DNA of 64,000 nt from NCBI RefSeq assembly GCF_030816965.1, contig NZ_JAUSYQ010000002.1, positions 8,856,001-8,920,000 of the forward strand. Direction: 5' to 3'. Both the position numbers and the translations under genes were made by a program. Positions 33,670 to 42,874 of the stretch are shown here, piece after piece. The DNA is from Streptomyces canus. GTDB taxonomy: Bacteria > Actinomycetota > Actinomycetes > Streptomycetales > Streptomycetaceae. The first letter of the stretch is position 1, and the number at the start of each line of letters is the position of its first letter. The notes under the pieces are model-generated. The model was given only the letters and a program-made list of their open reading frames with translations. It was not told where the DNA came from and ran no database searches.

Positions 33670-34725
33670 ATGACGACCGCACAGCCGGCTCGCCGGTTTG
33701 GCCCTGACTTCGTGGCTGAACAAAGGCGCCGATACGGCCACCGCCGTCCTGAGGGCCGGCCTCTGTCCTACGACCTCGCCGTGGAGAACGAATACGAGAC
33801 CTGGCGGGTCTGGCTGGACGCACAGTTGGCGCTGCTGCCGGAGAAGGACGCCGAGACCTACGCAAGGAACCTCTGGCGGGATCAGAACTTCTGGAGCGAT
33901 CACATTGAACTTGCCGCTGGCGAGGCACTCCGAGCGTCAGGCCTCCGGGTGGAGTACGAACGACTCTGGGGCACACAGACGCCGGACTGGACCGTGCTTG
34001 ACGAAGCTGGTGAGCCGCTCGCCCTGGTCGAGGTCCTGACACATAGCCCGTCGAAGGAGATGTACGGGAGAATGCGGGCCTGGCACAACCTCGTCGAGCG
34101 AGTCAAAGAGATCCCCGTACCGGTGGTGCTGACCGTGGCCGGCCCTCATGACCGCCCTCTGGAACCGCCGGACGCGCGCACGGCGAAGAGGATCGCCCAG
34201 GAGCTGCGCCGGTACCTGCTGTCTCCACTGCATCGGACGGAGTTCCCGAGCCACGGCTACACCTTCCTCCTGCAGGCCGATCGGCAGACCGGGATGACGA
34301 TGCGTGCGCCGGCGATGCGCACGATCCTGGTACCGCCCAGCAGCATGGCCGGAGTCGTCTCGGCTCAGCCACTGGTCGCGGGAATCGACGAAAAGGTGCG
34401 CAAGTACCGTGCCCTGGCTGAGGAGACCGGCCTGCCTCTGATCGTCGCCGCAGGCGCCGACAAGTTCACAGGCCTCGGCATCGAACAGCTCGACTGTCTC
34501 CTCAACGGCGAGCACACGGTGACCGTGCAGTTCAACTACGGCGACACCTTCATCCATGCCCCCATCGATCTCCAGCCCGGCAACCCGCCCCGGTGGGCTA
34601 TGCCCCCCGAGCTGGCCGGCGTGCTCTGGGTGGGCAATGCCTTCCCGTTCACGGCCAGATGGCGGCCGAACGCGACAGCCCTGACACCTGCACCAGACCG
34701 CCTCACAGAAACCTGGAAGCGTTGA
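33670..34725 (+). CDS. Putative PD-(D/E)XK-nuclease-like protein
   Basis: A 351-residue protein from ATG 33670 (MTTAQPARRFGPDFVAEQRR). The segment TPDWTVLDEAGEPLALVEVL has the Asp and Glu spacing of a PD-(D/E)XK nuclease core, but the final lysine is not obvious (EVLTHSPSK), so the call is tentative. The C-terminal half has an alternating beta pattern (LPLIVAAGADKFTGLGIEQL). AGGAGG lies about 17 bases upstream, too far to be a good ribosome site; no better start is seen. It is rightward, divergent from the accessory block, and flanked by the structured element. It might be a defence nuclease. Confidence 0.5.
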   Translation: MTTAQPARRFGPDFVAEQRRRYGHRRPEGRPLSYDLAVENEYETWRVWLDAQLALLPEKDAETYARNLWRDQNFWSDHIELAAGEALRASGLRVEYERLWGTQTPDWTVLDEAGEPLALVEVLTHSPSKEMYGRMRAWHNLVERVKEIPVPVVLTVAGPHDRPLEPPDARTAKRIAQELRRYLLSPLHRTEFPSHGYTFLLQADRQTGMTMRAPAMRTILVPPSSMAGVVSAQPLVAGIDEKVRKYRALAEETGLPLIVAAGADKFTGLGIEQLDCLLNGEHTVTVQFNYGDTFIHAPIDLQPGNPPRWAMPPELAGVLWVGNAFPFTARWRPNATALTPAPDRLTETWKR

Positions 34726-34807
34726 GGCCCACGGCGTGAAGAGCCCGAACGTGCTGAAGGGATCCTGCTCGCCGTCTACAAACCGTACTTCCGCCGTCGT
34801 GGTGGCC

Positions 34808-35168
34808 TTATCGCCTGACGGCCACCGGCAATTTCCTCTCGGCGGGTACGGGCACTCCGGTGCTGTGCGACGCAGCGACATCTTCAGCGGGCCTGTGCGC
34901 GGATAGGGCGGGGAGCCCCACCTTCACCACCTGCTCAGGCGCCAGGCCCAGCTCCCCCTGGAACAAGTATCCGTAGCAGGGCCTTCCGTCGAAGGGATGC
35001 CGGGCGATCACACGCCCCTTCGGGACACCATCAAGCCGGACCTCGTAGACAGCCCCGGTTGTTCGTGGACACGGCTTCCCAGCCCTCGTTACGCGGCTCG
35101 CCCTCGTCCCACACGGAACGCCAGCCCGAACACGAATCGGCGTCCTCGGAGATCCTGATGAAGCCCAT
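34808..35168 (-). pseudogene. Frameshifted hypothetical gene
   Basis: Frame one from ATG 35168 reads MGFIRISEDADSCSGWRSVW, DEGEPRNEGWEAVSTNNR; after a GGGG run (plus 35053-35056) the plausible protein continues one base over as AVYEVRLDGVPKGRVIARHP, CYGYLFQGELGLAPEQVVKV to the stop at 34808. One extra G would explain the break. Both halves have good composition; the alternative single frames do not. No family is recognised. It may be a recent pseudogene or a sequencing error. Confidence 0.5.
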
Positions 35169-35586
35169 CGCCTGCCCTCCGTCGACCGTGCCGTCATCGT
35201 AGTTCGTCGGGTTGACCGACGAGCCCCGGTTCAGCCAGGGATGCCGGGAGGAAGCCGGGCCTCGGGTTGATCCTGAGGCTCCGATCCGCAGTGATCGAGA
35301 AGACCAAGGATTGAGGAATCAGCTCGCTGCAGGCCGGGACCGATCGTCCACCGTCACCACTCTGTCGGTGAGCGCCGAGGGCCCGGGCCCGCCCCCTACC
35401 TACGCCCCATATCCGGAGTCGGCGCGCGTCCCCGCGGTCCGGACTCGGCGGGGCGGCCGGACCCCTGACCGCGGTCTCCGCGCCGGCGACGTGGCTCCGT
35501 CGGCTCGGAGACGAACCGGAGCGTCATCACCGTGTCGGGCCCCAGCCGGATGGACAACGGAGCGGCAGGTGGTTGACGGTCTCGAC
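35169..35586. other. Gap without a convincing gene
   Basis: About 420 bases. Frames on the minus strand are Arg/Pro-rich shadows. No clear promoter or repeat is seen. Confidence 0.35.
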
Positions 35587-36549
35587 TCATCTGCGTTCAC
35601 CTCGATAGAGGGTCTGTCCCGTGCTCATCCCCTCGGCCTCGCCGAGGGCCGACTCGGCCATCCGGATCAGAACCTGGGTGACCACGGCGTGCCCGACCCT
35701 GTCGGAGGGCAGTCTGTGCCCGGCGCCCGACACGGGCTCGTGGAGGCGCGCGTTCGGCAGTTGCTGGGCGAGTTCACGCGTCTGGGACAGAGGTATCCAG
35801 TCATCGGATTCACCCGTGATGATCTCGACCCGGTCACCGAGGTCCTCAAGAGCGTGGAGTCGCTCTGCCGTGGTGTAGGAGCGCAGCGACTTCCACAACC
35901 GTGCGATCGGTTCCGTGTGCGTACGACGGATTGCCTGCCGGCTGGGAGGCGGGACGTCGTCACGGTACTGCGCATCGCGGCGAAGTGCCCACGGATGACG
36001 GCTCGGGAGTCGACGGCGTACGACATCGGCGGCCGGGGGCAGCCAGCAGACGGGATACGAGTAACTCGCACGGGCAGCTGCCTTGGCCCAGTGGAGCGGG
36101 TGATTGCCCGGTAGCAGCTGAGCCTTGCTGCATGCTGTCGAGATCAGCGCTACCCGTGGAAGGCGGCTCTTGATGAGCAGCGGCTGACGGACGGCCATGG
36201 CGAGCGTTGCCATCCCGCCCATGCTGTGTCCGGCAAGGACGACCGGACCGTGAGGGGCCGTAGTGCTGATGACGGTGGCGAGGTCGGCGCCGAGGCGGTC
36301 GATGGTGGGGGCGGTTTCACCGCCTGTGGAGTGGCCGTGGGCCCGCTGGTCGTAGCGGACCACCCGGAGGCCGCGAGCGGACAACGCGCGGGCCTGAATT
36401 CTCCACGCGTCCGCGGTCACCATGAACCCATGGCTGAGGATCACCGTCACGTCGGTTCGCAGGGGACCATCGGTGTACACCGTCAGCCGGGCCCCGTCGT
36501 CGGTCACCACGGTAGACCGCTCCGTGCGGGACAACGTAGCCGCCCTCAC
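35587..36549 (-). CDS. Alpha/beta hydrolase
   Basis: A 320-residue alpha/beta-hydrolase-fold enzyme. VILSHGFMVTADAWRIQ carries the oxyanion HG motif, GHSMGG is the nucleophile elbow, and VSGAGHRLPSDR supplies the late histidine; the acidic residue is probably in ITGESDDWIPL. GTG 36549 overlaps the acetyltransferase stop by four bases, showing coupling; longer frames are shadows. Such enzymes hydrolyse esters, lactones or amides; the substrate is unknown. With two GNAT genes upstream it may belong to a small modification operon. Confidence 0.8.
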   Translation of the reverse strand: MRAATLSRTERSTVVTDDGARLTVYTDGPLRTDVTVILSHGFMVTADAWRIQARALSARGLRVVRYDQRAHGHSTGGETAPTIDRLGADLATVISTTAPHGPVVLAGHSMGGMATLAMAVRQPLLIKSRLPRVALISTACSKAQLLPGNHPLHWAKAAARASYSYPVCWLPPAADVVRRRLPSRHPWALRRDAQYRDDVPPPSRQAIRRTHTEPIARLWKSLRSYTTAERLHALEDLGDRVEIITGESDDWIPLSQTRELAQQLPNARLHEPVSGAGHRLPSDRVGHAVVTQVLIRMAESALGEAEGMSTGQTLYRGERR

Positions 36550-37169
36550 AGCTCGATCCGGAGCTCGATCTCGTCGGCGACGTCCAGGCCGGAGTTCGGC
36601 AGCAAGCCGAGCATCGCCATGTTGCGCACATACGAGGTCTGGGGCAGGACCGGGCCGCCGAGGTGCTCGACGATAAGCAGCATCCGCCAGTTCGTCCACA
36701 GCGAGGTAACTGCGAGGGACTTGAATCCGGTGTCGCGGGCGAGGTCGGCAGCAAGATCGGCCAGTCGCGTACCGAGCCCACGCGACTGGTAGGCATCCGG
36801 AGAGCGGTCGGCGACCAGCATCGCCACGTCGCACACCTCCGGTGCGTTGGAGCGCTCGACCATCGACGCCATGGCCACGACGCGATCAGACTGGTCTGGG
36901 GTGACGAGGAGCACCCGACTGCGCGGGCTGTCCGCCATGCGCCGCCACTCGGCGGCGGAGAATCCGGGACGGCGGGCTCCGTACCGTCCGACGAGGCTCG
37001 CGGCGCTGCAGCGGGCATGCAGGTCCTCGACGAGCGGGTAGTCCTCGACGACCGCCGCGCGGGTGTACGCGACCGAGCCGTCGTCCAGGATGAAGGGCGT
37101 GTCGTGTCTGACATCAGTGAGGAGCGGGGGCACTGAGGAGATCTCCAATTCAGCGTCGGATGTCTTCAT
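36546..37169 (-). CDS. GNAT-family N-acetyltransferase
   Basis: A 207-residue GNAT protein from ATG 37169. The acetyl-CoA-binding motif A is visible as VCDVAMLVADRSPDAYQSRG then LGTRLADLAADLARD. The N-terminal 50 residues are less conserved. It resembles the second GNAT protein at 37415-38047 in length and in the phrase EDLHARCSAASLVGRYGARR versus NEMHARCSLDSCYARYNAAR, so the two are paralogs. Acetyl acceptor unknown. Its stop overlaps the hydrolase start. Confidence 0.82.
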   Translation of the reverse strand: MKTSDAELEISSVPPLLTDVRHDTPFILDDGSVAYTRAAVVEDYPLVEDLHARCSAASLVGRYGARRPGFSAAEWRRMADSPRSRVLLVTPDQSDRVVAMASMVERSNAPEVCDVAMLVADRSPDAYQSRGLGTRLADLAADLARDTGFKSLAVTSLWTNWRMLLIVEHLGGPVLPQTSYVRNMAMLGLLPNSGLDVADEIELRIEL

Positions 37170-37206
37170 GCGGCTGGTCAGGAACAGCCGGCGGTGTTGC
37201 GCGATG

Positions 37207-37411
37207 TCAGCCCCCGAGATGACCGGTAGCGCTCCGAACCCGGTCTGTCCTGCGGAATCCTCCGAGCCGGTACGCCACGACCTCGCCGGCTGCTGCCCCG
37301 GTGATGACGGAAGACGATGGCCCGTGCGTGAGGCCGACGATCTCGATGCCGACCGGCCCGGTGGATCCCGGCACGACGAGAAGCAGGAGTCTGGAGGATG
37401 GCCTTGCGCAT
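37207..37411 (-). pseudogene. Small broken gene between two acetyltransferases
   Basis: A good-looking short protein frame (LLLLVVPGSTGPVGIEIVGL, then AAGEVVAYRLGGFRRTDRVR) ends at 37207 but has no start in its own frame. The only ATG (37411, behind GGAGG at the end of the upstream gene) begins a different frame that is Arg-rich. An indel near the fifth to eighth codon would join MRKAIL to the good frame. I treat it as probably frameshifted; it could also be non-coding. Confidence 0.35.
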
Positions 37412-37414
37412 GGC

Positions 37415-38047
37415 CTACTCCTCCACGCGGATCAGCGCGTCGACGGTCGGCCCGCTCGTGGGCTCCACTTCGGCGTTCAGCCCCCGCAGGATGGACAGCA
37501 TCCGTTGGTTGCCGCGTCCCGTCATGGCTGTGATGGCCCGGCAGTCGAGGGTGTAGGTGCGGGCGAGGTTCACCATGTAGCCCGTGAGAACCGTGCCCAG
37601 CCCTTGTCCCTGCCAGGAGTCCTCGACGAGGATGCCGAGTTCTCGGACATGGGGGGCCGAGGTGCGCAGCAGGTGGGTGACGGCGATGACGCGGGACCGG
37701 TCATGAACCGGGGTGGTGATCAAGGTCGTGCCGTTCGCCCGGTCGCAGAGGTGCCACCACTCGCGGGTCGTCACAGCCTGCCGAGCTGCGTTGTAGCGGG
37801 CATAGCACGAATCCAGCGAGCACCTGGCATGCATCTCGTTGACCTGGTCGAGGTCTTCGATACACGCCATCCGGGTCAGCGTCACCCGATTCGCGCGCGT
37901 GGTCATCTGCAGCGGCGGGGGATCGAGCAGCAGCGAGGAAACTGGCAGCTGCGGCACGGCGGACGCGGGCTCTAGTGCATCCTGGGTCAACGGTGAGCGG
38001 TTGTCGCTCTGACCAGTGACTTCCGAGCCAGTGCCGTTCTTCGTCAT
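37415..38047 (-). CDS. GNAT-family N-acetyltransferase
   Basis: A 210-residue GNAT protein from ATG 38047 behind AGGAGG. Motif A reads VRELGILVEDSWQGQGLGTV, a textbook acetyl-CoA-binding loop. The first 50 residues are Ser/Pro-rich and probably disordered. It is a paralog of the protein at 36546. The genes 38047-35587 run in one direction with short gaps and probably form an operon (two acetyltransferases plus a hydrolase). Acceptor unknown. Confidence 0.83.
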   Translation of the reverse strand: MTKNGTGSEVTGQSDNRSPLTQDALEPASAVPQLPVSSLLLDPPPLQMTTRANRVTLTRMACIEDLDQVNEMHARCSLDSCYARYNAARQAVTTREWWHLCDRANGTTLITTPVHDRSRVIAVTHLLRTSAPHVRELGILVEDSWQGQGLGTVLTGYMVNLARTYTLDCRAITAMTGRGNQRMLSILRGLNAEVEPTSGPTVDALIRVEE

Positions 38048-38105
38048 CCGGTCTTCCTCCTGGCCCGGTGCCGTTTCCCTCGTGACTTGCTTCGTGGACG
38101 TCCGG

Positions 38106-38699
38106 TCAGCTCTTCACGGGCCATTCCAGGGGCTCCTTGTAGTAGCCCTGCGTGAGCTCCACCGCGCTAGCCCGCTGACCCTCCGGGATGAGGAAGGTGG
38201 TGCAGATCCGCTCCGACCGCCCCGCCGCGAGCTTCTTGTCGCTGTCGAAAGCTGGGCAGTTGGGCCATTTCGCCTGGCCAAGGAGCACGATGAGGGCACG
38301 CGTGCGCTGGCCACTGCTGGTCTTGATGGCCAGGTCGTCGTCCATGTCACCAACGCGCATGGCCTTGCCGCCCTCGTGGGTGAGCGTGGACCAGACGAAC
38401 ACAGGGACCTGCGGTCCCTCCTTCGCGTCCCTCTCCAGCCCAGAGTTGTCCACGTCGGCTGCGCTGCCGGTCACCACCTTGGTAGGCGTGACCCTGTAGG
38501 TGGCGCCGGCAGAGTCCTGCACGGTGCTCTCCTGCACCGGACTGGCCTGGCCGAGACGGAACGTCGTCTGCTCCTGTGCCGTGCTGGAGGCGGAATTCGG
38601 GCGCCCTGCTGCCGAATCGTCGTCGCTGCATCCGGTCAGCACCACGGCCAGGGCCAAAGCACCGATCACCGTCGGAACAGCACGAGTCCACCTACGCAT
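38106..38699 (-). CDS. Secreted lipoprotein, function unknown
   Basis: A 197-residue lipoprotein: basic N-terminus MRRWTRAVPTVIG, hydrophobic core ALALAVVLTG and lipobox LTGC (Cys at about 24), then a Ser/Ala linker (SDDDSAAGRPNSASSTAQEQ). The mature part is a beta-rich domain (ATYRVTPTKVVTGSAADVDN, VPVFVWSTLTHEGGKAMRVG) like DUF4352-type extracellular domains, though that is only an impression. Two cysteines (NCPAFDSDK and ERICTTF) may form a disulfide. ATG 38699 follows GAGGAAG. It would be anchored to the outer face of the membrane. Confidence 0.75.
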   Translation of the reverse strand: MRRWTRAVPTVIGALALAVVLTGCSDDDSAAGRPNSASSTAQEQTTFRLGQASPVQESTVQDSAGATYRVTPTKVVTGSAADVDNSGLERDAKEGPQVPVFVWSTLTHEGGKAMRVGDMDDDLAIKTSSGQRTRALIVLLGQAKWPNCPAFDSDKKLAAGRSERICTTFLIPEGQRASAVELTQGYYKEPLEWPVKS

Positions 38700-39005
38700 G
38701 TCTTCCTCGCTTCTCCTATTGCGGGCTGGCCGGCGGCGCTCCTGGCACGAGACCCGGCCTTCTCTTGGCAGCGCTGATCTCGACATGGGCAGGACTGCGA
38801 CGACCTACGGCGAAGAGCCGCCACACCTTCGCCTGGTCCTCCGTGGTTCCGTACACGTATGTCGTGGGCTCGTCCCTGACCAACTGACTCGTCGGCGTCC
38901 CAGTCCGTCGCGTGTGCTTCGTCTCGCATTGCTGCCGGTTTCTCGCTGCGGCTGCACAGGCCGTCGCCGCGCAGCCGCAAGCGCCCCGGACAGCGGGATG
39001 GCGGG
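38700..39005. other. Gap without a convincing gene
   Basis: About 305 bases between a lipoprotein start and a secreted-protein stop. I see nothing clear on either strand. Confidence 0.35.
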
Positions 39006-39374
39006 TCAGTCCAACTGCATCGGTGTGTTGATGTAGATGCGAGCCACCCAGCCCGTCTCGCCCTTGTGCACGCCGGACTTGACCTTCACGTATCCCCAGC
39101 TCTTGCCGCTGCCGGTCGAGCCCTTGTTGCAGTCCCAGTAGACCCGCGTGTTCTTGGCGAGCTGACCGGTCGCGGTGTACTTGGTCCCCGGCCCGGTGCG
39201 GAACCGCACGGTGGTGGAGACGGTGGTGTTGAGCTTCACCGACTCGGTACAGGCGCTGCGGCCGACCTTGGAAGGGGCGGCCGAGGCGGTGGTCGCCGTC
39301 GCCGCCACACCGGCCGTCACCGATATGGCCAGCACGGCCGAGGCGGCCAGACGCGCAGGAGTGCGGAGCGTCAT
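39006..39374 (-). CDS. Small secreted SH3-like protein
   Basis: A 122-residue exported protein. Signal peptide MTLRTPARLAASAVLAISVT then a cleavage site near TASAAPS. The mature domain has the bacterial SH3 signature VRFRTGPGTKYTATGQLAKN followed by TRVYWDC, and a C-terminal GETGWVARIYINT. Such domains bind cell wall or extracellular partners. ATG 39374 has GAGGA six bases upstream. It has relatives at 39961 and 48694. Two Cys (SACTES, WDCNKG) probably form a disulfide. Confidence 0.75.
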   Translation of the reverse strand: MTLRTPARLAASAVLAISVTAGVAATATTASAAPSKVGRSACTESVKLNTTVSTTVRFRTGPGTKYTATGQLAKNTRVYWDCNKGSTGSGKSWGYVKVKSGVHKGETGWVARIYINTPMQLD

Positions 39375-39960
39375 GAGAGTCCTCTCGTCAGATGAGTTAC
39401 TTGGGCTTTGCCGGATCGGGAGGCGTACGGAATGCGGCCCGGTCCAGGCGTAGGGATGAGGTGCCGCACCGATCGGGTGGTGTGGCACGGTGCCTGACTG
39501 ACCGTCAGGCAAACTTGATGCGCTGGCGCGCTCGAACTCCCGCATGCAAGGCCGGAATTTCGTGGCCCGAGTAGCAGCTTTCAGGTCCGTGCTGCCTCGG
39601 TCGTTCGGTCCCGCGAAAGCCGCCCGGATGTAGATTCCGGATGGACTTGTCGCGCTACGGGCACTCGTGTCGGTCGGGATGACCTCACGGCACGCGCCTA
39701 CATTTCGCGCGGACTCCGCGGACTCCGCGGGTGCCGGGGACCAGTTCTGACCAGTGGTTTTCCGGCTGGTCCCGTTCTGTGTCGTCGGGCCGTTGTCTGG
39801 CCCCGTGTCGGATTCCTCGGGACGAGAGCTCGATGCGCCGGAGCAGGGGGCGTTTCACCTGCGGTTTCCCGGTGCGTGTGGGGTCTGATACCGCACCGAC
39901 ATCGGAACCGGGAGTCCGACGCGACAGACGTGACCCACAGCATCGGTTCCCTTGAGTCGC
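39375..39960. other. Gap between two secreted SH3-like genes
   Basis: About 585 bases. No frame with convincing composition; no strong hairpin. A palindrome-like GACTGACCGTCAGGC near 39496 may be regulatory. Confidence 0.35.
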
Positions 39961-40305
39961 TCAGCCGGCCAGTTGGTAGAGCATGTCGCTGCGGATCCAG
40001 CCAGAGGTCCCCTTGGCCAAGCCCCCCTTCGAGCGCTTGGTCAACTTGCTGTAGTACCAGTTGCTCTTGCCGCAGTAGATACGCAGGCGGTCGCCGTCGT
40101 AGAGCCGTCCCTTCGCCGTGTAGCCGGTACTCGGGCCGGTCCTGTAGTTGACTCCGTCCCCATCCACCACCCCCGTGAAGTCGGTCACGTTGTATGTGCA
40201 CTTGGGAGAGCTGGCAGCGGACGCGGTCGGCGCCAGTGCTATCGCACCCCCCGCGAGGAGAGCGGTGGACAGGGTCATGGCGGCGGTTCGGCGGAACGCG
40301 GTCAT
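39961..40305 (-). CDS. Small secreted SH3-like protein
   Basis: A 114-residue exported protein: signal peptide MTAFRRTAAMTLSTALLAGG with cleavage near PTASAAS. The mature domain repeats the SH3 pattern (VNYRTGPSTGYTAKGRLYDG then DRLRIYCGKSNWYYSKL) and ends GTSGWIRSDMLYQLAG. Two cysteines are conserved with the paralogs. ATG 40305 has GGGAG about nine bases upstream. Upstream at 40361, TCAACAGGCGTTTA resembles a repeat near the third paralog. Role unknown; perhaps cell-wall or developmental. Confidence 0.75.
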   Translation of the reverse strand: MTAFRRTAAMTLSTALLAGGAIALAPTASAASSPKCTYNVTDFTGVVDGDGVNYRTGPSTGYTAKGRLYDGDRLRIYCGKSNWYYSKLTKRSKGGLAKGTSGWIRSDMLYQLAG

Positions 40306-40578
40306 GAACGAGGACTCCCTCTTTGATGCGTACGACCTCAGGCCGCGCAAGGCGACCTCATCAACAGGCGTTTATGTTAAGTCGCCACTCGTCTCTGAAA
40401 ACAGCGTTCCTGCATCTTGGGTCTATCAACATGTGTGCATGACGTGGGCCGGTGAGGGTTCTCCCCAGCGGGCCGGCTGAAGGGCGCCGCAGTTGGCGTC
40501 TCGGGAGACGGGCGTAGCCGTTGGGGTGCAGGTCGGTCAACCAAGCGTTGAGACATCGGAAGGCCCGATACTGGGTCT

Positions 40579-40860
40579 GTGACCGGACAGCAGAAGTTGA
40601 TGACCACCGACGGGATCCGCGAGTTCGTCAACGCCGCTCTCGCAGATCCCGCCGTCGACCTCGCAATCCCCCTTGCGATGTCGCTTCCGCTTCGCGAGGG
40701 ATTGGGCGCGACAGTCCTCACCACGCTGTCCCGTGGCGACTATCACCCGAGCGTCGGAGACGTACCGGGGAGCCTCACCTACCGTGACGGCGACGAGATC
40801 AAGGTCGCCAAGCTCTCCACGGAGGCCGAACTCCTCCTATCTGCCTACCTGGACCGATGA
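40579..40860 (+). CDS. Hypothetical 93-residue protein
   Basis: A rightward small acidic protein starting at GTG 40579 (TGQQKLMTTDGIREFVNAAL); ATG 40600 is an alternative. It is helical (ADPAVDLAIPLAMSLPLREG) with a C-terminal DGDEIKVAKLSTEAELLLSA. No family is recognised. Composition and start context support a gene. It lies alone between leftward genes. Confidence 0.55.
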   Translation: MTGQQKLMTTDGIREFVNAALADPAVDLAIPLAMSLPLREGLGATVLTTLSRGDYHPSVGDVPGSLTYRDGDEIKVAKLSTEAELLLSAYLDR

Positions 40861-41053
40861 CTGCGGTAAAGGACCTCGTCCTCACTCGCGCGAGCGACCT
40901 GGCCGAAGTCGGAGACAGTGAGGATCAGGCACTTGGTCACCCCTTTGCAGCCAAGGAAGTTGCTAAGCCAACACCCCTGGCCGTCATGAGCGTGCGTGCA
41001 TGGCAGGGCTGGTGAAGTCCGTTGCTGGCTGATACGGCTCTGGCAGCGTGCCC

Positions 41054-41926
41054 TCAGCGGAGTCGCGTCACTGTGACTACCGCGTGTCTCGACGTCCCAG
41101 CCAGGACCTCGACGACGAGGTCCGGCGATGCCGCCATGTACGCCTCGCCTGTGTCCGTACGGCCACGCCCGGAAGCCGGCGAAATGGCGAGGTGCCCAGC
41201 GATCTGCGCGGCCAGCGGCGCGCCGAGCGCCTGGGAGAGCGCCGTACGCCCGTCCGGCAGACGGACCGCTACCGTGCGCGGGCGTGCCGCCGGCCCCGTG
41301 TAGCCGATCACCTCCGCATCGACCGTCTCGAAATGCCGCACCTTCTTCCACGAGGAGGAGCGCCCCGGACGGTACGGCGACGTCGAGAGCTTTGCGACGA
41401 CACCCTCAACACCCGTGCCCTGGAGGGAGTCGGACCAGACCTCGGCCACCTCCGCATCGTCCGTCGCCGACACTGCCTGAATCCGTGACGGCGACGGAAG
41501 ACCCGCCAGCACATCGAGCATGGCCCCGCGCCGGTACTCGTACGGCCGACTCCGTACATCCCCCGTCGGCAGTGCGAGCACATCCCACACGATGTACAGG
41601 GCCGGATGATCTTCCGACAGGCGCCGCGCCCGCGACGGCGACGACAAAGCGCGGGACTGCGCAGCCTCGAACGAGATCCTGCCGTCCACCACGATGACCG
41701 CCTCGCCGTCCAGGACGACGCCCGGCGGCAGCTCCATCCCAGCGACAGCAATGTCCATCCATGACGCGGTCACGTCCCGCCCGGAACGAGCCTGAAGCCG
41801 CACCGTGCCCGTCTCCCGCCACAGCACCGTGCGGTGCCCATCGAGCTTGACCTCGTACCACCAGTTCGGCCCGACCGGCAGCCGGGGAACCAGCTCAGCG
41901 AGCGCCACCTGTACGGGGAACTTCAC
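41054..41926 (-). CDS. ATP-dependent DNA ligase (LigD-ligase-like)
   Basis: A 290-residue ATP-dependent DNA ligase of the nucleotidyltransferase superfamily. Motif I EVKLDGHR places the adenylated lysine at residue 27; other motifs are VLDGEAVIV, the SFEAAQSRA phrase, EGVVAKL (motif IV) and WKKVRH (motif V). An OB-fold-like C-terminal part follows (VIGYTGPAARPRTVAVRL). GTG 41926 has GGAGG seven bases upstream. Standalone LigD-type ligase domains are frequent in Streptomyces and may act in end-joining or plasmid repair; no Ku gene is seen. It probably shares a leftward transcript with the two genes upstream. Confidence 0.82.
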   Translation of the reverse strand: MKFPVQVALAELVPRLPVGPNWWYEVKLDGHRTVLWRETGTVRLQARSGRDVTASWMDIAVAGMELPPGVVLDGEAVIVVDGRISFEAAQSRALSSPSRARRLSEDHPALYIVWDVLALPTGDVRSRPYEYRRGAMLDVLAGLPSPSRIQAVSATDDAEVAEVWSDSLQGTGVEGVVAKLSTSPYRPGRSSSWKKVRHFETVDAEVIGYTGPAARPRTVAVRLPDGRTALSQALGAPLAAQIAGHLAISPASGRGRTDTGEAYMAASPDLVVEVLAGTSRHAVVTVTRLR

Positions 41927-41967
41927 ACAATCAGCCTCCGACCTCCGCGGCTGCACCGCCTGCCGAC

Positions 41968-42327
41968 CTAGCCAGGGATCACCCGCAGCTCCGTGTCCGG
42001 GTTGCAGTGAGGGCATGCCAACTCCACGTCCGCGTACAGCGCCCGCTTCGCCTGCTCCTGCGAGATCGCCTTGACCCGGACGCCCTGCGCCATGTGGCAG
42101 CCGCCCCGATGGATACGCGTCGGCGGACTCCCCGCGCCGATGCCCCGTTCCACCAGCCACTCAGGCGGCGGCGGGCGCTGCGCCTCGCCCGTGCGCCGCT
42201 CCGCCTCCCTGCGCTCCTCTGCGGCGATCCACGCATCCAGCTGCGCGAGGCTCGCCCGTGCCTGCTGCACGACCACGCGACGCGCGAAGTGCAGGAGCTC
42301 TAGTCGGGTCGGAAGGGCTTCGTTCAC
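41968..42327 (-). CDS. DUF6233-like protein
   Basis: A 119-residue protein from GTG 42327. Its plan, a helical start (LELLHFARRVVVQQARASLA), a Pro-Pro linker ending in EWLVERG, the phrase VHRGGCHMA-like (IHRGGCHMAQG), and a terminal CPHCNPDTEL, fits the Streptomyces DUF6233 family as I recall it. Two CxxC-type cysteines suggest metal binding. The function of the family is unknown to me. It is adjacent to the ligase gene and to 42338. Confidence 0.65.
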   Translation of the reverse strand: MNEALPTRLELLHFARRVVVQQARASLAQLDAWIAAEERREAERRTGEAQRPPPPEWLVERGIGAGSPPTRIHRGGCHMAQGVRVKAISQEQAKRALYADVELACPHCNPDTELRVIPG

Positions 42328-42337
42328 GTGTTCGAGT

Positions 42338-42874
42338 CTAGATTGGTTTTGGCTGGTCAGCGTCAGGGGATCTGATCGCTTGCGCGTCCCACCGGTACAT
42401 CCGCTTGTACGTCACCATGGTCTGCCAGTCCGGCTCCCAGAACAGCACCTCGACTGTCACTACGGCCCGGTCCTCGGTCGGGCCGTGGTAGCGGCACAGC
42501 AACTGGCCGCGGTGCCAGCGGCCTCCGGCGCGCACCTCCACGTCGCGGTGTGGCTGGAAGGTGGTCCAGTCGCCGGTGAAGCAGTCGGACATCTCCCCGA
42601 CGCCGATACGGTGTGCGTCCCCCTCGTCCTGCTCCGTCTCGGCCGTCGCGGACGCCCCCCTGTGCCATTCGTTGATGAGGCGCATGCCGTCGGGATCCCA
42701 GTAGACCCACGCCATTCGGATGCCGGGGCGGCGCGTGTTCACGATGGTCAGCAGTGCGCGGTGGCCGGGCAGGTCCAGAACCTCAAGGATCTCCGTCCGC
42801 TCCCGCTGGCCGTCCCACAGCAGCTCAAGCCACAGCCCTGTACGGCTCGTCACCGTCTCCCGCCACCCCGGCAC
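42338..42874 (-). CDS. Hypothetical protein, Trp-rich
   Basis: A 178-residue protein of beta-rich, Trp-rich composition (LWLELLWDGQRERTEILEVL, MAWVYWDPDGMRLINEWHRG, EVLFWEPDWQTMVTYKRMYR). GTG 42874 abuts GGAGG very closely (two bases); a GTG eight codons on is an alternative. No family is recognised. It is upstream of the DUF6233-like and ligase genes on the same strand, with gaps of 10 and 41 bases, so an operon is likely. A perfect TGTTCGAACA palindrome at 42927 lies upstream. Confidence 0.55.
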   Translation of the reverse strand: MPGWRETVTSRTGLWLELLWDGQRERTEILEVLDLPGHRALLTIVNTRRPGIRMAWVYWDPDGMRLINEWHRGASATAETEQDEGDAHRIGVGEMSDCFTGDWTTFQPHRDVEVRAGGRWHRGQLLCRYHGPTEDRAVVTVEVLFWEPDWQTMVTYKRMYRWDAQAIRSPDADQPKPI

